Part shown: one piece after another, positions 1 to 11,991 of the stretch
Numbering within the stretch: position 1 is the stretch's first letter
How the letters are laid out: the number at the start of each line of letters is the position of its first letter
Assembly (NCBI RefSeq): GCF_026210795.1
Contig: NC_089432.1
Span: 4,836,001 to 4,900,000, forward strand
DNA length: 64,000 bases
Direction of reading: 5' to 3'
Origin: Rhizophagus irregularis
Taxonomy: Eukaryota; Glomeromycota; Glomeromycetes; Glomerales; Glomeraceae
The notes under the pieces: model-generated
What the model was told of the DNA's origin: nothing
The model's input: the letters and a program-made list of their open reading frames with translations, nothing else
Databases searched by the model: none
Program-made: the position numbers and the translations under genes

Positions 1-160
1 CATTATTAATGTATGGATAATATAAAAGTAAATAAAAAGCCTTTTCTAAATCTTTTTTAATACTTATTCCAATGTTCATAAAGACAACCAACTTCTGATT
101 GTCCATGCGAGAAATTATTATTAGCAGATTTTTCATAATATTCAAAAGCTAATTTAATAT
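1..160 (-). pseudogene. Sel1-repeat fragment of a kinase-Sel1 gene, frameshifted
   Basis: On the minus strand this edge segment encodes the Sel1 signature KLAFEYYEKSANNNFSHGQ, then EVGCLYEH, then, after a one-base frame change, GISIKKDLEKAFYL. This is the same repeat register as the Sel1 domains encoded near 23.4 kb and 49.6 kb. The frame change and the missing flanking repeats show decay. The rest of the gene, if any, lies outside the window to the left. Sel1 repeats are alpha-helical, TPR-like protein-interaction modules. Confidence 0.6.
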
Positions 161-994
161 ATTGGCACTTTAAGAATATGCATCTTACACGATGAATTTT
201 TAATTTAATAAATTATTTTAATACCAGATCATACAAAATTTGTGTTCTTTTGTTTTGCTGAAATCAATCAATATATTATAGATTACTATACATTAAACGC
301 GTAAAATTAATAAATTTATAAATTTTTAATAATCAACATAAATTTTATTAAATAAATAGTTCTTTTTTAAAATCATAATATTGACCATAAAGAAATGACT
401 TATAAAAGTAAAACATTACCACAATAGAAACTTTTAGAAAAAATAAGTCTATATATATAAGCGTCACAAAGTTATAACTAAGAAACCAATAGAATACTTA
501 TTTGCCCTTTCACAAAAAAAAAAGTTTCTCATTCGCTACTTTATACGAAGGTTTTTCAAAAAAGTATTTTATTTAATATACAAAATTCGTGTTCCTATTT
601 GCCATATTGATCATATGAAATTACCGTATGCCTTTTCATCTCGAAAAAAAAAAAAATGAATTTTAGTTAACTTGATCTAATTACCTTAAGTATTAACCAA
701 ACTATTTATTACGCATAAAATGATATAATCAAATGAAATTTCACTAAGAATTTGTAACAATTATCATTGAGCAAAGATACATTGAGCGGAATATTTGCAG
801 TTGCAAATATACTTACTGTATTACAGTTTTATGTTTAAAATCTTTATTTATATAGAATATTCTTAAATATAAAATCCAATAAATCTATATGTACTATATA
901 CTATAAAAATTTATAAAGTATAAATGAAAAAAAAATAAAAGTAAACTAACTTCAATACACGAATTAATATTCAACTTTCACATAAAAAGAAACT
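161..994. other. AT-rich intergenic DNA
   Basis: No supported gene or repeat was seen. It holds homopolymer runs and probably the 3' flank of the kinase gene that ends at 995. Confidence 0.5.
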
Positions 995-2861
995 TCATTC
1001 AATATTATGTTCACTATCTTGATAAATTTCATTTAGTTCTATAAAAAATAATAAATTAGATATAGAATATTAATAAAATTACAAATAGTAATAACTTACC
1101 TAATTCACTTAATTGAACATCTAAGCATTCTGAAACTGAATATTACATATTTATAATATTTAAACGTTAATAAATTTAAATAAATAATTATAGTAATAAA
1201 GGGAATACTTACTTGGATTTGTTGATGTTGATTGAGCAGTATAATTAGTGTCTATTAAAAAATAAAAATAACATTAATGTAAAATGGATTATATGATAAA
1301 ACAAATTAAATTTAATTACCTGAACTGAATTGAAAAGATGATAAATCTGAAGAATTTACTGGTTTTGGAAGATTTTTGAAACTTAAAAGTCTACTAGTAT
1401 AAATTGCTTGCGGATGCGTTTTGAAGCTTTTGGATTCATCTTCATTTGACCTGTTTTTGAATTTTTCTTCTCTAATTTTATTATATTCTTCTATTTGAAA
1501 ACGAATTTCACTATTTTTGACACTGGAATACAAATCATCTAGTGTTTGATACAACTCTTTAGTGGTTGGTCTATTTTTTATTTCAGCATCCCAACATTTT
1601 ATTATTAAATCTGCAAGTAACTTTGGTATGTCTTTAGAAATTGTTGGTCTAAGTCCTTTACATATTTTAATAGCTAAAAATTCATTATGAGGGATATCAT
1701 TAAAAGGAATTTCTTCAGAAAGAAATTCGTTCATTATTATTCCAAATGAGTAAATATCTGCTGCTTTTGTATATTGTTGTCCACGTAAAACTTCTGGTGC
1801 CATATATGGTAATACTCCATAAATTCCTTCTTCTTTAACTGTTTGCTTTGTATTTGCTGGTTGACACATTCCTAAATCACTTATATATGGAGCAATTTCA
1901 AATAATATATTGCCTGAATGAAAATCTTTGTGAACTCTTTCAGCATTATGAATATCTAAAAGTCCTCTTGCAATTTGTCGTAATTGATCATTTTTTAAAT
2001 TAAAATATATAAAATTTTTAGATTTATTTAAATAATTTCTCAAATTTCCATCATCATAATATTTTATAACCATCATATACTCTTTATTATTTGGATCTTG
2101 AGTAATTCCAAAACATTGAACAATATCTTCAAGATAAATCTGAAGATGAGATTTAATCTAATTATGATATCATCAAAAAGGAAAAATTTTATTAATAAAT
2201 AAATGCAAATAACAATCCTTATATATAAGACAAAATAAGTTTAAATTACCTCATTTAAAAAGTCTGTACATATATCAGAAGAATTATTCAAACTTTTTAA
2301 TGCATATTTATTCCAACTATGTCTATACCACTTTTGATTTTTAATATCCCAATAAAAAATAAATCCTTCAGGCCATTCAGCTGAATAAATCTTACCAAAA
2401 CCACCCTCCGCAATATAAATGATATTTTGAAATTTTTCATAAGGTATCCATTCAAGATATTTTTTATGATGTACAGCATTAAGTTGTGATTGCTGTATAA
2501 ATTCATCAATAACTTTATTTCCACTTGTCCAATTTTTAAAGTTATCTTTAAATCTTTTAGCATTACAAGATTGACACCAATCTCTTCCTGTGCCAGGTTC
2601 TTTACATTCTCCACATATTCCATACGCTTGTTTTCTTTTTTCTAAATCTTCTATATAAACTACTCTTTCATCTACATTTTCCGATTCAATAGTTGAATCA
2701 ATAGTAGGAATTGTAACATGATGCTTTTAATAGACAAAAAATTATTAATATTTTTAACTACAAAAATTCAATAAAAAAACATAATTATTAAAAATATATT
2801 AAATTGCTATTACCTGAGATTTATAATCATACTTCCATAAATCTTTTGGCTTTTCATCCAT
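995..2861 (-). CDS. TKL-like protein kinase, six exons, about 490 aa
   Basis: Exons, in transcript order, are 2861-2814, 2723-2250, 2157-1320, 1251-1213, 1129-1100 and 1038-995. All junctions are GT-AG, phases agree and the sum is 1473 nt. The start MDEKPKDLWK is the first ATG of exon 1. The protein has a Cys pair motif (C53-x2-C56 and C66-x2-C69), a glycine loop AEGGFGKIY (about 121-129), the ATP-binding Lys in YALKSL (K159), a variant catalytic loop HKDFHSGN (H250-K251-D252, N257), DLG (D268) and APE (294-296). The short 3' exons encode SSDTNYTAQSTSTNP, KCLDVQLSEL and ELNEIYQDSEHNIE before the stop, a tail I recognise from Rhizophagus kinases. It should phosphorylate Ser/Thr or Tyr in the cytoplasm; the substrate is unknown. 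HKD for HRD and DLG for DFG are common in this family and keep the catalytic Asp and Asn. Introns are 61-92 bp. Confidence 0.85.
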
Positions 2862-3954
2862 ATTAATTGAGTTGTGGATTTATAATTTAATTTTAGTTAT
2901 ATAAATAAATAACTACGTTACTCAAAATAAATTTCAGAATTATTATGGGAAAAGAAAAAAATTATTATGAATTGAACGAAGTTCGCACATTTGTATTACT
3001 TATTTGTATTACTATTTGTACTACTATTGTATACAAAAATTACTATTTTTTGTAACAAAGAAAATTCGCAGCAGCTGATCATCATAAAAAATAAATCTAA
3101 CCCGAAATGGTTAAAATGAAAAATGCGAAGTAATCGGTAATGTAGATCATATATTTTTTTTTTTTCAAAAAAATAAATAGATAAACCTATAATAGAAAAA
3201 TCATTGCCAAATTATATATAAAAATAAATTAGTTTGGAATAAAAATTTTAAAATGAACCTTGTCTAGTAAATATGGTAAATGAAAGAAATGTAAGGTATT
3301 TCATACGAAATTTTATTGTATATACGTAAATCAATAATAATCTTGAAAAGTCTATTATGCAATTTTAAATTGAGTAAATTTTAAAACAAAAAAGAAAATT
3401 TATTTTAAATGATATTTATTTAATTATGCATTAAGAGATAATGATTTTATATAATTTTGATATTTAATAAATACAGTAATGTAATAAATAAATTTTCATA
3501 ATCTGACTATTGGGAACCTTTCTACCAGCCCAATTGTGATGTCAAATAAAAAATCTCATCCACCATAATTACATTTCTAACGAGAAATTCCATTTATTAC
3601 ACACACTTTCGCACATATAATAATGATAAGATTAATTAGAATTATAATAAATATTCAATAAAATAAATATAATCATAATGAGTCACTGAAAAATTTTCAT
3701 ATACAAAACCTTCGCCAGCAATTGTTGGATGCATCGAACCTGAAAGACTTTTTTGTTGCTCTTGCAAGGGGTTCCGAAACGATTATCGTATCCTTATATA
3801 ATTAATTTATTAACAATTAAAGCATTTAATATTTATTCATTTGTTCAAATTTTTTATATAAACTAAATCAATAAACAAAAATACCTTTATTTAAATCCAT
3901 GCTTCAGCATTTGGCATTAAATTACGCACACCTTCATGTTTAATTGCAAGCATT
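2862..3954. other. AT-rich intergenic DNA upstream of the kinase
   Basis: No gene was recognised. A short coding-like streak on the minus strand near 3680-3790 could not be assigned. No copy of the TACCGCAGTAA motif found upstream of other kinases is present here. Confidence 0.4.
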
Positions 3955-4121
3955 TCAATGCTGTTCAATCCGTTGTAATTTACAAAGCATATAATAGGTG
4001 GAATTCCACCTTGTATTTACATCTATTTCATCTATTTCAGGCCGAAGATAATCAAGTTTCTCCATAGTGTATAATTCATGTAAATCATCACATAGCAAAA
4101 CAGATTTTTTAATTTTTGCTT
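3955..4121 (-). pseudogene. hAT-family transposase relic (left part)
   Basis: The minus strand reads LLCDDLHELYTMEKLDYL, then DVNTRWNSTYYMLCKL, then stops. The D-x-x-TRWNSTY-x-ML string is a hallmark of hAT transposases shortly before their C-terminal dimerisation region. Stops and frame changes follow at once, so it is dead. The reading continues weakly beyond the inserted TIR element (right part 5508 to about 5580, MEIIDKEILNVRKIK), so the element at 4122-5507 landed in this relic. Confidence 0.6.
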
Positions 4122-5507
4122 CCCTATAAAAAAATTGGATACGTTTTTTATAAAGTTTTTATACGATTTTTTTTTCCTTAGAAATAACGTATCATAATAG
4201 GATACGGAAAAATGCACAATTCCGTATCACCAAAAATATGGTTTGGATACGGAATTTGCACGGGATTTATATGGAATTTACACGATTTGATCACTGATTT
4301 ATCACGAAATTTATACGATTTGGTCACTGAATTTACTATTTGTATTACAGTTTACTATAATTGTATTTACATAAATCTAATTTCACTTTATTAAATTAAA
4401 TAAAAAATAAAAAATAAACAAAGTACAAATACATTATGAAAATTCCCTCTTTATTAAAACCACCTATTGCAACCTAAATTATCTATAAGTTCAGGTTCAT
4501 TTGTAGTCAAACAACCTAAAAGAACGAAAAAAAAGATTGGAAACAAAAACCCCATCTGCAATCGTCAAAGTCACCAAAGGTCAACATTCCTACAAAAAAA
4601 GAAAGAGAACTCCAGAATGTCTGACATACATAAAAGAAAAGAATTATGAGGCGTCTAATGAAAAAGAAACCAAAACAACAAAATAAATCTAAAACTGACC
4701 TACAAAAAAAGAAGACTCTGAAGCAACAAAACTGAAACAACCTACAAAAAGAAAAGAATCTGAACCCAACATACAAAAAAACAAAAAAATTTGAACTGAC
4801 CTAAAAAAAGAAAAAAATCCTGAATCATCCTACAAAAAGAAAAGGACTCCCAAACTGGTCTACAAAAAAAAAAAAAAAGAAACTGAATATTCTCACAAAA
4901 AAAATCTGCTGGCCTATGAAATTAAATATAAATAAAGAAGAAAGGGGAATAAAGAAGAAGAGTGGGAATAAAAGAAAAAATTTTTTTTTAAGGGAGTGAT
5001 GAAAAAAAATTTTTTTTTCAAATTTTTCAAAGGAGAGTGACAAAAAAAAAATTTTTTAAAGTGAGGTACGAAAAAAAAATTATTTTTAAAAGGGGTGACG
5101 AAGAAAGAAGAAAAATTTAGAAAAAATAACAAAAATAAGACAAGAGAAAGAGAAAGGAAAGGAAAGACAGAAAGGAAGATCGGAAGATCAAACTCATCAA
5201 AGTAAGGGTTTATATAAAAAACAAAAAACGTATCATAACAAAACAATAAACAATCATGTGATCTCGTGTTATGATACGGAATTTTTGTAAAATTATCTTC
5301 TAAAAATATTAAGTTTAAAAATTCCGTATACATTCCATTCCGCATGATTAATTTTTTCCGTATACATTTCTTATACATTAGTTTTTTAAAAAAATGTTCA
5401 AAAATGAATTACTTATTAAATATACGGAATTTGTATACGGAATCTATAGAAACGTACATAAAATGTATACAAAACGTATCCTTTCCGTATACATATTTTT
5501 TATAGGG
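4122..5507. mobile_element. TIR DNA transposon, non-autonomous, copy 1
   Basis: The element starts CCCTATAAAAAAATTGG and ends in TATTTTTTATAGGG, giving short terminal inverted repeats (CCCTATAAAAAA). It is flanked by a 3-bp direct repeat CTT (4119-4121 and 5508-5510). Subterminal regions hold many copies of ATACGGAA and its complement in both orientations, for example near 4200, 4250, 5270, 5330, 5420 and 5485. The interior is purine-rich, with imperfect repeats built around CCTACAAAAAAAGAAA (about 4580-4870) and AAAGGAGAGTGAC plus A and T runs (about 4980-5100). No transposase is encoded. A 3-bp duplication with clustered subterminal repeats resembles CACTA/EnSpm elements, but the ends are not CACTA, so the superfamily is open. 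A second copy lies at 54214. Confidence 0.8.
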
Positions 5508-6380
5508 CTTAATTTTCGTACATTCAATATTTCCTTATCAATTATTTCCATCCTCTGTGAGAGAGCACCTTATTCTGCTTAGCGTTTTGATAAGCCTGTG
5601 TCCTCTATTGTAAGCAACTATCAAATTACCCCAGGAATAAATGGTTATAACCACCAATGATATCGCAGTATAGTATCCGGATATAATATTAAAGGTAAAT
5701 TAAAAGAGTTTTATATTGCATAAGAAATAGGGTAAATGGGTAATGTGATTTCGTCAATGACAAATTTTGAACCATTACAATGCTCAAAACCGGCTCACGA
5801 TGGCTGCATTCTCCAGCAAAGATGGCGACAGTCTGCATGGTCTTGAGGTTCCACAAACGTATAGAAAGAACTTTACTCGAAAATATGTCCTTCAGACGAT
5901 TTCTTGAAGTTAGGTGAAGTTGGCTCGTAAAATTGTTTGGATTTTTAATTTTTTGTAAAAAAATATAAAATTAAATTTTCGTATCGTATTAAAAATATGA
6001 TACTTTTAATAGCCTTAAAAGCATTCTTTTATAATATCTATGGTCAAGATTTTGACGAAATCTTTAAGCAAACTACTATCAAGGAAAAATTGTCCTTTAT
6101 AATAATGTCCTAAGAATCATTCCAATAAAACTTGGAGAAACAATTTCCAATGAATCAAAATCTTTACGTAAAATTCAATCCGGGACAACTCTTTCTCATC
6201 GAAGAAATAGCTCCATAAAATACGCATCGCTAATCCTTTTCAAACATTGCTGTAAATGTTTCCTAACGCGTTTTTTTTCTCATTCCAAATAAGAAACTTG
6301 AAGTCTCTAATTTTAAGTTTATCAACATCGATTATAGAATCATCACAAACGTTAACCATTATATAATTTAATGATACCTT
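5508..6380. other. Degraded sequence after the TIR element
   Basis: The first 70 bases appear to be the other half of the hAT relic (minus strand). Around 6240-6383 the minus strand has a coding-like stretch beginning MKVSLNYIMVNVCDDS and broken by stops; the family was not recognised. No intact gene is present. Confidence 0.35.
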
Positions 6381-6384
6381 CATT

Positions 6385-6560
6385 TTGGAGATAAGAAATT
6401 TTTTTTTTAGAGAAAACTATTAGTGAAAGAAATATTTTTTTTTTTTGAGAAACTTTTAGAAAAAGATATAATTTTTTTTAGAGTGAACCTTTTGAGAGGA
6501 AGAAATAATTTTTTTAGTTTGAGAAAAACTTTTTAAGAGAAACAAATAATTTTTTTTATT
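6385..6560. repeat. Minisatellite-like GAGAAA/poly-T repeat
   Basis: Four to five imperfect units of about 45 bp combine GAGAAACTTTT-like and AAGAAATAATTTTTTT-like blocks. They look like slippage-derived tandem repeats of no coding value. Confidence 0.5.
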
Positions 6561-7980
6561 AAGTTTTAAGAAAACTTCAGAAAGTTTGAGGGTATATATA
6601 AATTCATTGTGATTAATAAAATAGTACTTCGATAAAAAAAATCATATTATTAATTCAAAGTGGCACTGTTTCCGATTGTGGCGCAATGTATCAGTAAAGA
6701 ATTCTCATATTTAAATCAATTTTTCGGCTGTACGGTTACCGAAACGTGACTTAGCTAATCCCGGGGGCTGATGATGAACTACATGTAATAAAATCATATA
6801 GTTTTTATATTAATAATTATGATTGATGGGAAGAACATGAAAGATTTTGATCGATATAATACAATTAGAACATCCGCTTTGACGCAATATTGCCATTACG
6901 TAACTAAATTACATTTATGCAAAAATCGTAATTTTGATAGTACAACAGTTTTATTATAAGTACTATCTATTGTCCTTCTTTTCTTACACGTAATATTCTT
7001 TTTTTTTTTATCCCTAAATTTCACAATTATGACAAAAATATCTGATTAATTTTTAAATACACCAGCAAATGATTATAAATTTCTTGGCTACTATAATTAC
7101 CGCAGACAGCAACCTGATTTCACGTTTTTATTCTGTCATTCAAAAAAGAAGCTTGCAATCTCTCTATCGAACTAGAGAAACTAATAACTCACGAGAAATT
7201 AAAATGGCTGCATTTCCTAAAATATCATGCATATTGTGAAAAAAAAAATCTCACATTATTTGATAATAAAATACAAGAACGAAATTAATCATCTGGCGTC
7301 CAGATTTTAAGAAGATTTCCAAACTTTCTTGTTAGAATAAGTTATTTATTACCTAAAAATAAATGATAAAAATATATTAGAAGACTCGAGTACTCTAAGT
7401 AAGCTTTGTAGAAAAGACAGATTCAAGCCCCCACGCCCACTATCAACTGACATTAACGATATATCGTGAGTGATCAAACTCGTGCAGAGGTACTGTCACA
7501 TTGATAATAAGACATGAGACGGGAAGGGCCCCACATACAGAAGTCTGCGACATAGCTTGAGTATTATTTTTCTCATTTAAGGTAACCAGACTTCTAGAAG
7601 AGGAGGATAACCAAAGCACTCTAGGTGCACAAATCCCTTATACATCCCAGCTTAGTCATTTCCACTTACCAAAATAACAAAAAAAGCCCAATAAAATTAT
7701 CTTTTTTGACATTTAAGTAGAAATCTTCCAAGGCTTTTGTAGAAAGGATAAGAATGAAATCTTATATTGTATGTATTAAATATAATAACTGATAAGTTCA
7801 AGAAAGTTATAATAACCATTGGACAGTAACTGTAAATAAAAAACGCGTGATAGGTGACAAAGCGACGCGAAAACATTTAATTACGAGAGTTATGTTGTAA
7901 CAAGTGTTGATGGAGGGTGGTTGTTTAAAGGTGCTAGAAAAATGTTGATGTTTGGATATTAAAGAAAAAGACAAATGTTA
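6561..7980. other. Intergenic DNA, partly less AT-rich
   Basis: The 7390-7660 part is visibly richer in G and C than its surroundings, which suggests an old insertion. No RNA gene fold or protein family was recognised in it. Confidence 0.4.
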
Positions 7981-7984
7981 AATA

Positions 7985-8235
7985 AATAAATAATATTTAA
8001 AGATAATAATAAATATTAAAAGGAGAAAACTTTTGAAAACTTAAAAGATAATAAATATTAAAAGGAGTAAGAAACTTTTGAAAACTAAAAAGATAATAAA
8101 TATTAAAAGGAGTAGAAAAACTTTCAAAGACTAAAAACTTTAGAAAACTAAAAAGATAATAAATATAAAAGGAGAAAAAACTTTTGAAAAATAAATATTA
8201 AAAAAAGAAATAAACTTTCGAAAACTAAAAAGTCT
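7985..8235. repeat. Tandem minisatellite, unit about 50 bp
   Basis: About five imperfect copies of a unit containing AAATATTAAAAGGAG followed by AAACTTTTGAAAACT run head to tail. Units differ by small indels. Confidence 0.65.
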
Positions 8236-8729
8236 AAAATGAGGTTTTTATAGATAATTTACTGTGAGTCATTGTGATTAGTACTATGATGTAAGATTGT
8301 TTACGCGCCATATCCATTACGCGTATGTTGATAATGTTATTTAAGTCTCATCGCTCCAGCTTATATAATAATGTGTGTAACCTGAGTTTTTGGTTCCCGG
8401 TAGTTTCCCGGTTCGTAAATATAATTTGTAACTTTTTTACAACAGTATATACCAAATTTCTTTATTTACAGTTAGTAACTTCGTCCAAAAATTTTTAGAT
8501 CTAAGCGTTAGGGGATCAATTCTTTAATGTTATAAATCAAACAAATATCAATAAACGAGAATTTTGAGCCAGTTTATCAACACTTTACAAAATGAAGGGA
8601 TGTTGTAATACATTAATTCCGTCGCACTAATCATAATTTTTCGCGCGCAATTATCTATACTTTTTTCGTAATCAGTAGTATATGGATTCGTTATTATTGC
8701 CAATCATATATTCTTGCTTCTTAAATTTA

Positions 8730-8985
8730 AATGCATCAAAAATAAATCCTGAAATATGGGCAAGCAGTGAAAATAATACCAATGCAATTGAAGCTGCCCA
8801 TGCACTCGCTAATTGGAGCTTAAATTATTAACTGCAATAATTAGGTATTTTTTTAATTTAATTAATTTTAATTTAATTTGAAGTATTTTATTTTATTAAT
8901 TAATTATTTCATTAAAGGGACATAAAATTGATGAATACTTGGAAGTTATGGATACTGAAAATATATTTAAAGTATATACTGTATA
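8730..8985 (+). pseudogene. Transposase-like relic (MULE-type C-terminal region)
   Basis: The plus strand reads INPEIWASSENNTNAIEAAH followed by ALAN, then after a frame change ELKLLTAIIR, then after a likely 80-bp intron GHKIDEYLEVMDTENIFK. The order (a Trp near NNT-x-x-x-EAAHALAN, then a KQLKLLTAI-like string) matches my memory of multicopy Rhizophagus transposase-like proteins. Assignment to MULE is tentative. The frame break and lack of the N-terminal part make it a pseudogene. Confidence 0.4.
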
Positions 8986-9149
8986 TATAGATTGCGCGAG
9001 ATTCCAAAACTAAAAGACACCGTCATGATAATGATTATATTGAATATACTATTACCTTATTCACGACGTGATAAGATAATGGAGGAGTAAAAAGGAAATG
9101 CAAAGCAATTATTCAAAAAGTATTTATGAAGTATATTTTAATGATTATT

Positions 9150-9627
9150 ACCTTCCGTACAGCCAGATGTTGGAGATTTATGAATAATACGAATATCCAT
9201 CATAATTCCAACATATTCCAAGTAACTCATTTTAATTTTGTGTCAATTCTTTATTAAATTTAATTTTTCATAAAGAATTTGGTCCAGGTTCTGAACCTCT
9301 TACAAAAATCTAAAAAAATGTTTTGTCATTAAGTTCTGTAAATACTTTATAAAACCAAATACTTATACACATAAAAAGTTATAGTACCAAATGAGTATGT
9401 TTGTATTCTTAAATACCGTAAAAGAAATATTTTCTTTTAATGCGTTACGAAGTTCTTCAATACTATTAATTTCAGTTGGAAGTTTGATAGTGGAATCTAT
9501 TAAAGATATGGAAATATTAAAAAATTCTTCTTCATAATCAGCTTTCCAAATGTAATGATATTTTCCGAATATCATTTATCCATTCATCTGCTGAATGTAT
9601 ATTTCCATCATATTTTGGAATATCCAT
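9150..9627 (-). pseudogene. Relic of a multicopy MIR-domain protein family
   Basis: The minus strand starts at an ATG (9627) with MDIPKYDGNIHSADEWINDI, meets a frame break, then reads DSTIKLPTEINSIEELRNAL and ENISFTVFKN. Further downstream it shows a degraded GSEPGPNSL and HKSPTSGCTEGN, which resemble the C-terminal MIR-type repeats of the same Rhizophagus family. The DGNIHPDEWI plus FTVFKNSCKRKL arrangement is typical of that family, whose function is unknown. At least two frame changes and missing sequence between the parts show it is broken. Confidence 0.5.
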
Positions 9628-9639
9628 TTTTTTTTTATA

Positions 9640-10200
9640 AAAAAAATGAGTAAAATCCAATATTTATATTTAAACCAGCTAGCCAAAAAGATACCGATCC
9701 TCAAACAAAATTTTGATCTTACCAAATTCAGAAGCTGCATGCGTTTTTTTAACTTATAGTGATATGATGTTGCAAATCTGGGAAAATATAACGATATACC
9801 GGATTTTGAGCAATTACCGAATTAACGGACAAGTTCTATTCAGCTGTTAAATGGAAAAATAAAAATAAAAATATTACTATTATTATTGATTTGTAATAGC
9901 ATCATATAGATCAGTAGAATGGCTTAGTTAAAATGGAATAATTGCTGATCTTGATTTTGGGCTTTGAATAAAAATTTTATTTTAACCTATGTAAATAATA
10001 ATTATTATCAGTTTAATTCAGTGATTATGATAAAAGCATCTAATCAATTTACATACAGTAAAGAATGCATTTACTAGTTAAATTTATTAAATTATTTAAA
10101 GAAATGTCTATGAATTTATATATTCAATTATAATAGAAACTAGAGAATGACCTTGAGATTCTAAAGATAAAAAATAATAATACATATTCTTTATTATAAA
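9640..10200. other. AT-rich intergenic DNA
   Basis: No supported feature. A short string IADLDFGL near 9940 hints at a kinase DFG fragment but is too short to claim. Confidence 0.35.
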
Positions 10201-11309
10201 CTAGCAGTCACCCGTTGCTTCGCACCGGGACCAATGAGGTTGTTTAAATAGAAAAATTAGTATTATAATGTAATACTAAATAAATTAAAGATGGTTATAG
10301 TAGTTTTTTGTTTTTAAATTATATTTATAATATTAGAATGATATAAATTATATTTACTATAATATAGCTTATATTAATGATTTGATGTTTGCGATTTAAT
10401 AATTTTTCACCTAGGGTGATTGAATATTTTGAATTCATTCTTTTTAGGTCTTTCGGTTCTTCTTTGTAACTACTAAGGTATGTTTTTTATTTTATTTTTG
10501 TTTTTGTTTATTTATTACATGTAATTTCTGTTCCCTACTAACTTTATTTTTCTTTTAGTTTATGGGTTTTGTTTTTATTTGGTCCCCCTGTTTATCTCAT
10601 TTTGTCCCTTCTCCATTTTTTTGTTTTCTTTTTGTCTCTTCATCTCTGCTCTTTTTATTCTTCCTTTCCTTCATTTTTTTCATTGTTTTTTATTTCCTCT
10701 TCGTTCCTTCATCTTTTTCATTCCTTTACACTACCCTTCGTTCCTTTCATTTTTATTCCATTTGCTCCATTTCGTTCCCCTCCGTTCTTTTCATTTTTTT
10801 CCATTCCCACTTCTCTTTACACTACCCTTTGTTCCTTTCATTTTTTTATTCCCTTTGCTCCATTTCGTTCCCCTCCGTTCTTTTCATTTTTTTCATTCCC
10901 ACTGGATCTTTTTCGTTCCTTTTGTTTCTTTCACTCCCCCATTTCGTTTCTCCCTCACTGCCCCTTTTTTCATTCACCCTCATTTTTTTGATTAATTTTT
11001 TATTAATTATAAACTTTATAATTTTATATTACGTCAATCTTAAACTTATAACTAACTTAAAAAAAAATATTTGAATAATTAAATGTATTTATAAAATCTA
11101 TTCATTTCATTTATTATTATTCAAAAAATTCCGACTAAGGTAAAATTTTATTAACTGAAATTGGATTAATTGACTGGAATCAACCATAAATAGATCAGGC
11201 GGAGGCATGTCACCGTTTTAATTACATGGCATGGGATTTCAAGTTACACAATTCAAATTATTCATGCGGAGACAAATCCATATGTCAGACAAATTTTTTT
11301 AGTTATATA
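10201..11309 (-). mobile_element. Non-autonomous Helitron
   Basis: Read on the minus strand, the element starts TCTATATAACTAAAAAAATT at 11309 after an A and ends with a hairpin whose arms are CCCGGTGCG and CGGGT-like, followed by CTAG at 10201 and a T in the flank. A TC start, a GC-rich hairpin shortly before CTRR, and insertion between A and T are the classical Helitron signs. No Rep/helicase is encoded, so it needs a helper. The body contains a CT-rich low-complexity stretch (10560-10990) with a 91-bp direct repeat. Confidence 0.7.
10721..10902. repeat. Two tandem copies of a 91-bp CT-rich unit
   Basis: The string CACTACCCTT recurs at 10729 and 10820, and the text between each is nearly the same (CATTTCGTTCCCCTCCGTTC in both). 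It lies inside the Helitron. All three forward frames stay open here only because the sequence is pyrimidine-rich. Confidence 0.7.
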
Positions 11310-11991
11310 GATAAGTAGATGTGTTATATAGATGGAAATTTGATGCAAATCTTATTATTACATGAAGATGATGTTGCAGTATTGTAGAATTTATTATTTA
11401 TTTATGTGTTTACAAATACATTATAAAGGTAATTTTAAATAATTTATTGATATAAAAACAAAAATACCATCATAATGTTCTATTGTTAAAAAAATCTATA
11501 TTAACCTATATAATTGAAAAATACATCTCAAAAAAAAAACACCTGTTATAGGGATCTATCATTATTGCTAAAGATAGTTAATTACTTATTGCTTATCAGT
11601 ATTAGAAAAATGTCAGTTACCGATCCATTATTATATTTTTCTATATTAAAATTTATTTATTTATAGAATATAGATTATTGTTATTCCTATAAAAGTTAAT
11701 TACCTATCATTTATAAGTATTAGTGAAAGGGTGGTTACCGAGAATAAAATTACATTAGTAATTAGAATGAATTTGCCGATCAAGTGGTCTTAACTATTAA
11801 GCATAGATCAGGCGCGAACACATTAATAGATCATATTAAATGTTACACAACATTAGTAATTAACATTGTATATATCGATCAGAACGTAATAGGCCAGGTG
11901 CAGAGGCGCAGATGAATAACAATTCAAAAATTATTTATATAGGCTAATCTAAACGTTAGTCACACAAACACAATTTTTTTAATTATATAGA
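11310..11991 (-). mobile_element. Second Helitron-type 5' end with remnant body
   Basis: The minus strand starts TCTATATAATTAAAAAAATT at 11991 after an A, nearly the same as the 5' end of the neighbouring Helitron. Two internal stretches (about 11540-11620 and 11640-11750) resemble each other. I did not find a separate hairpin plus CTRR end for it, so it is either truncated by the neighbour or shares its 3' end. Confidence 0.5.

Noticed and set aside
2297-2623. A 108-codon minus-strand frame
   Set aside because: It overlaps exon 2 of the kinase (2723-2250) in another frame; the kinase frame carries the Cys motifs and glycine loop.
4825-5378. Minus-strand frames of 72 and 154 codons rich in Phe
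   Set aside because: They run through A-rich tandem units of the TIR element; the equivalent frames in the second copy (54607-55521) are shifted by indels, so no coding constraint.
7390-7660. Less AT-rich stretch checked for tRNA or rRNA
   Set aside because: No cloverleaf A/B box pattern or conserved rRNA words were found.
9930-9970. IADLDFGL-like string suggesting a kinase DFG motif
   Set aside because: Only eight residues, with no neighbouring kinase motifs in any frame.
10562-11074. Three overlapping forward reading frames of 138-170 codons rich in Phe, Ser and Leu
   Set aside because: The stretch is a CT-rich low-complexity tandem repeat, open in all three frames because stop codons need purines. 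It lies in the Helitron body.
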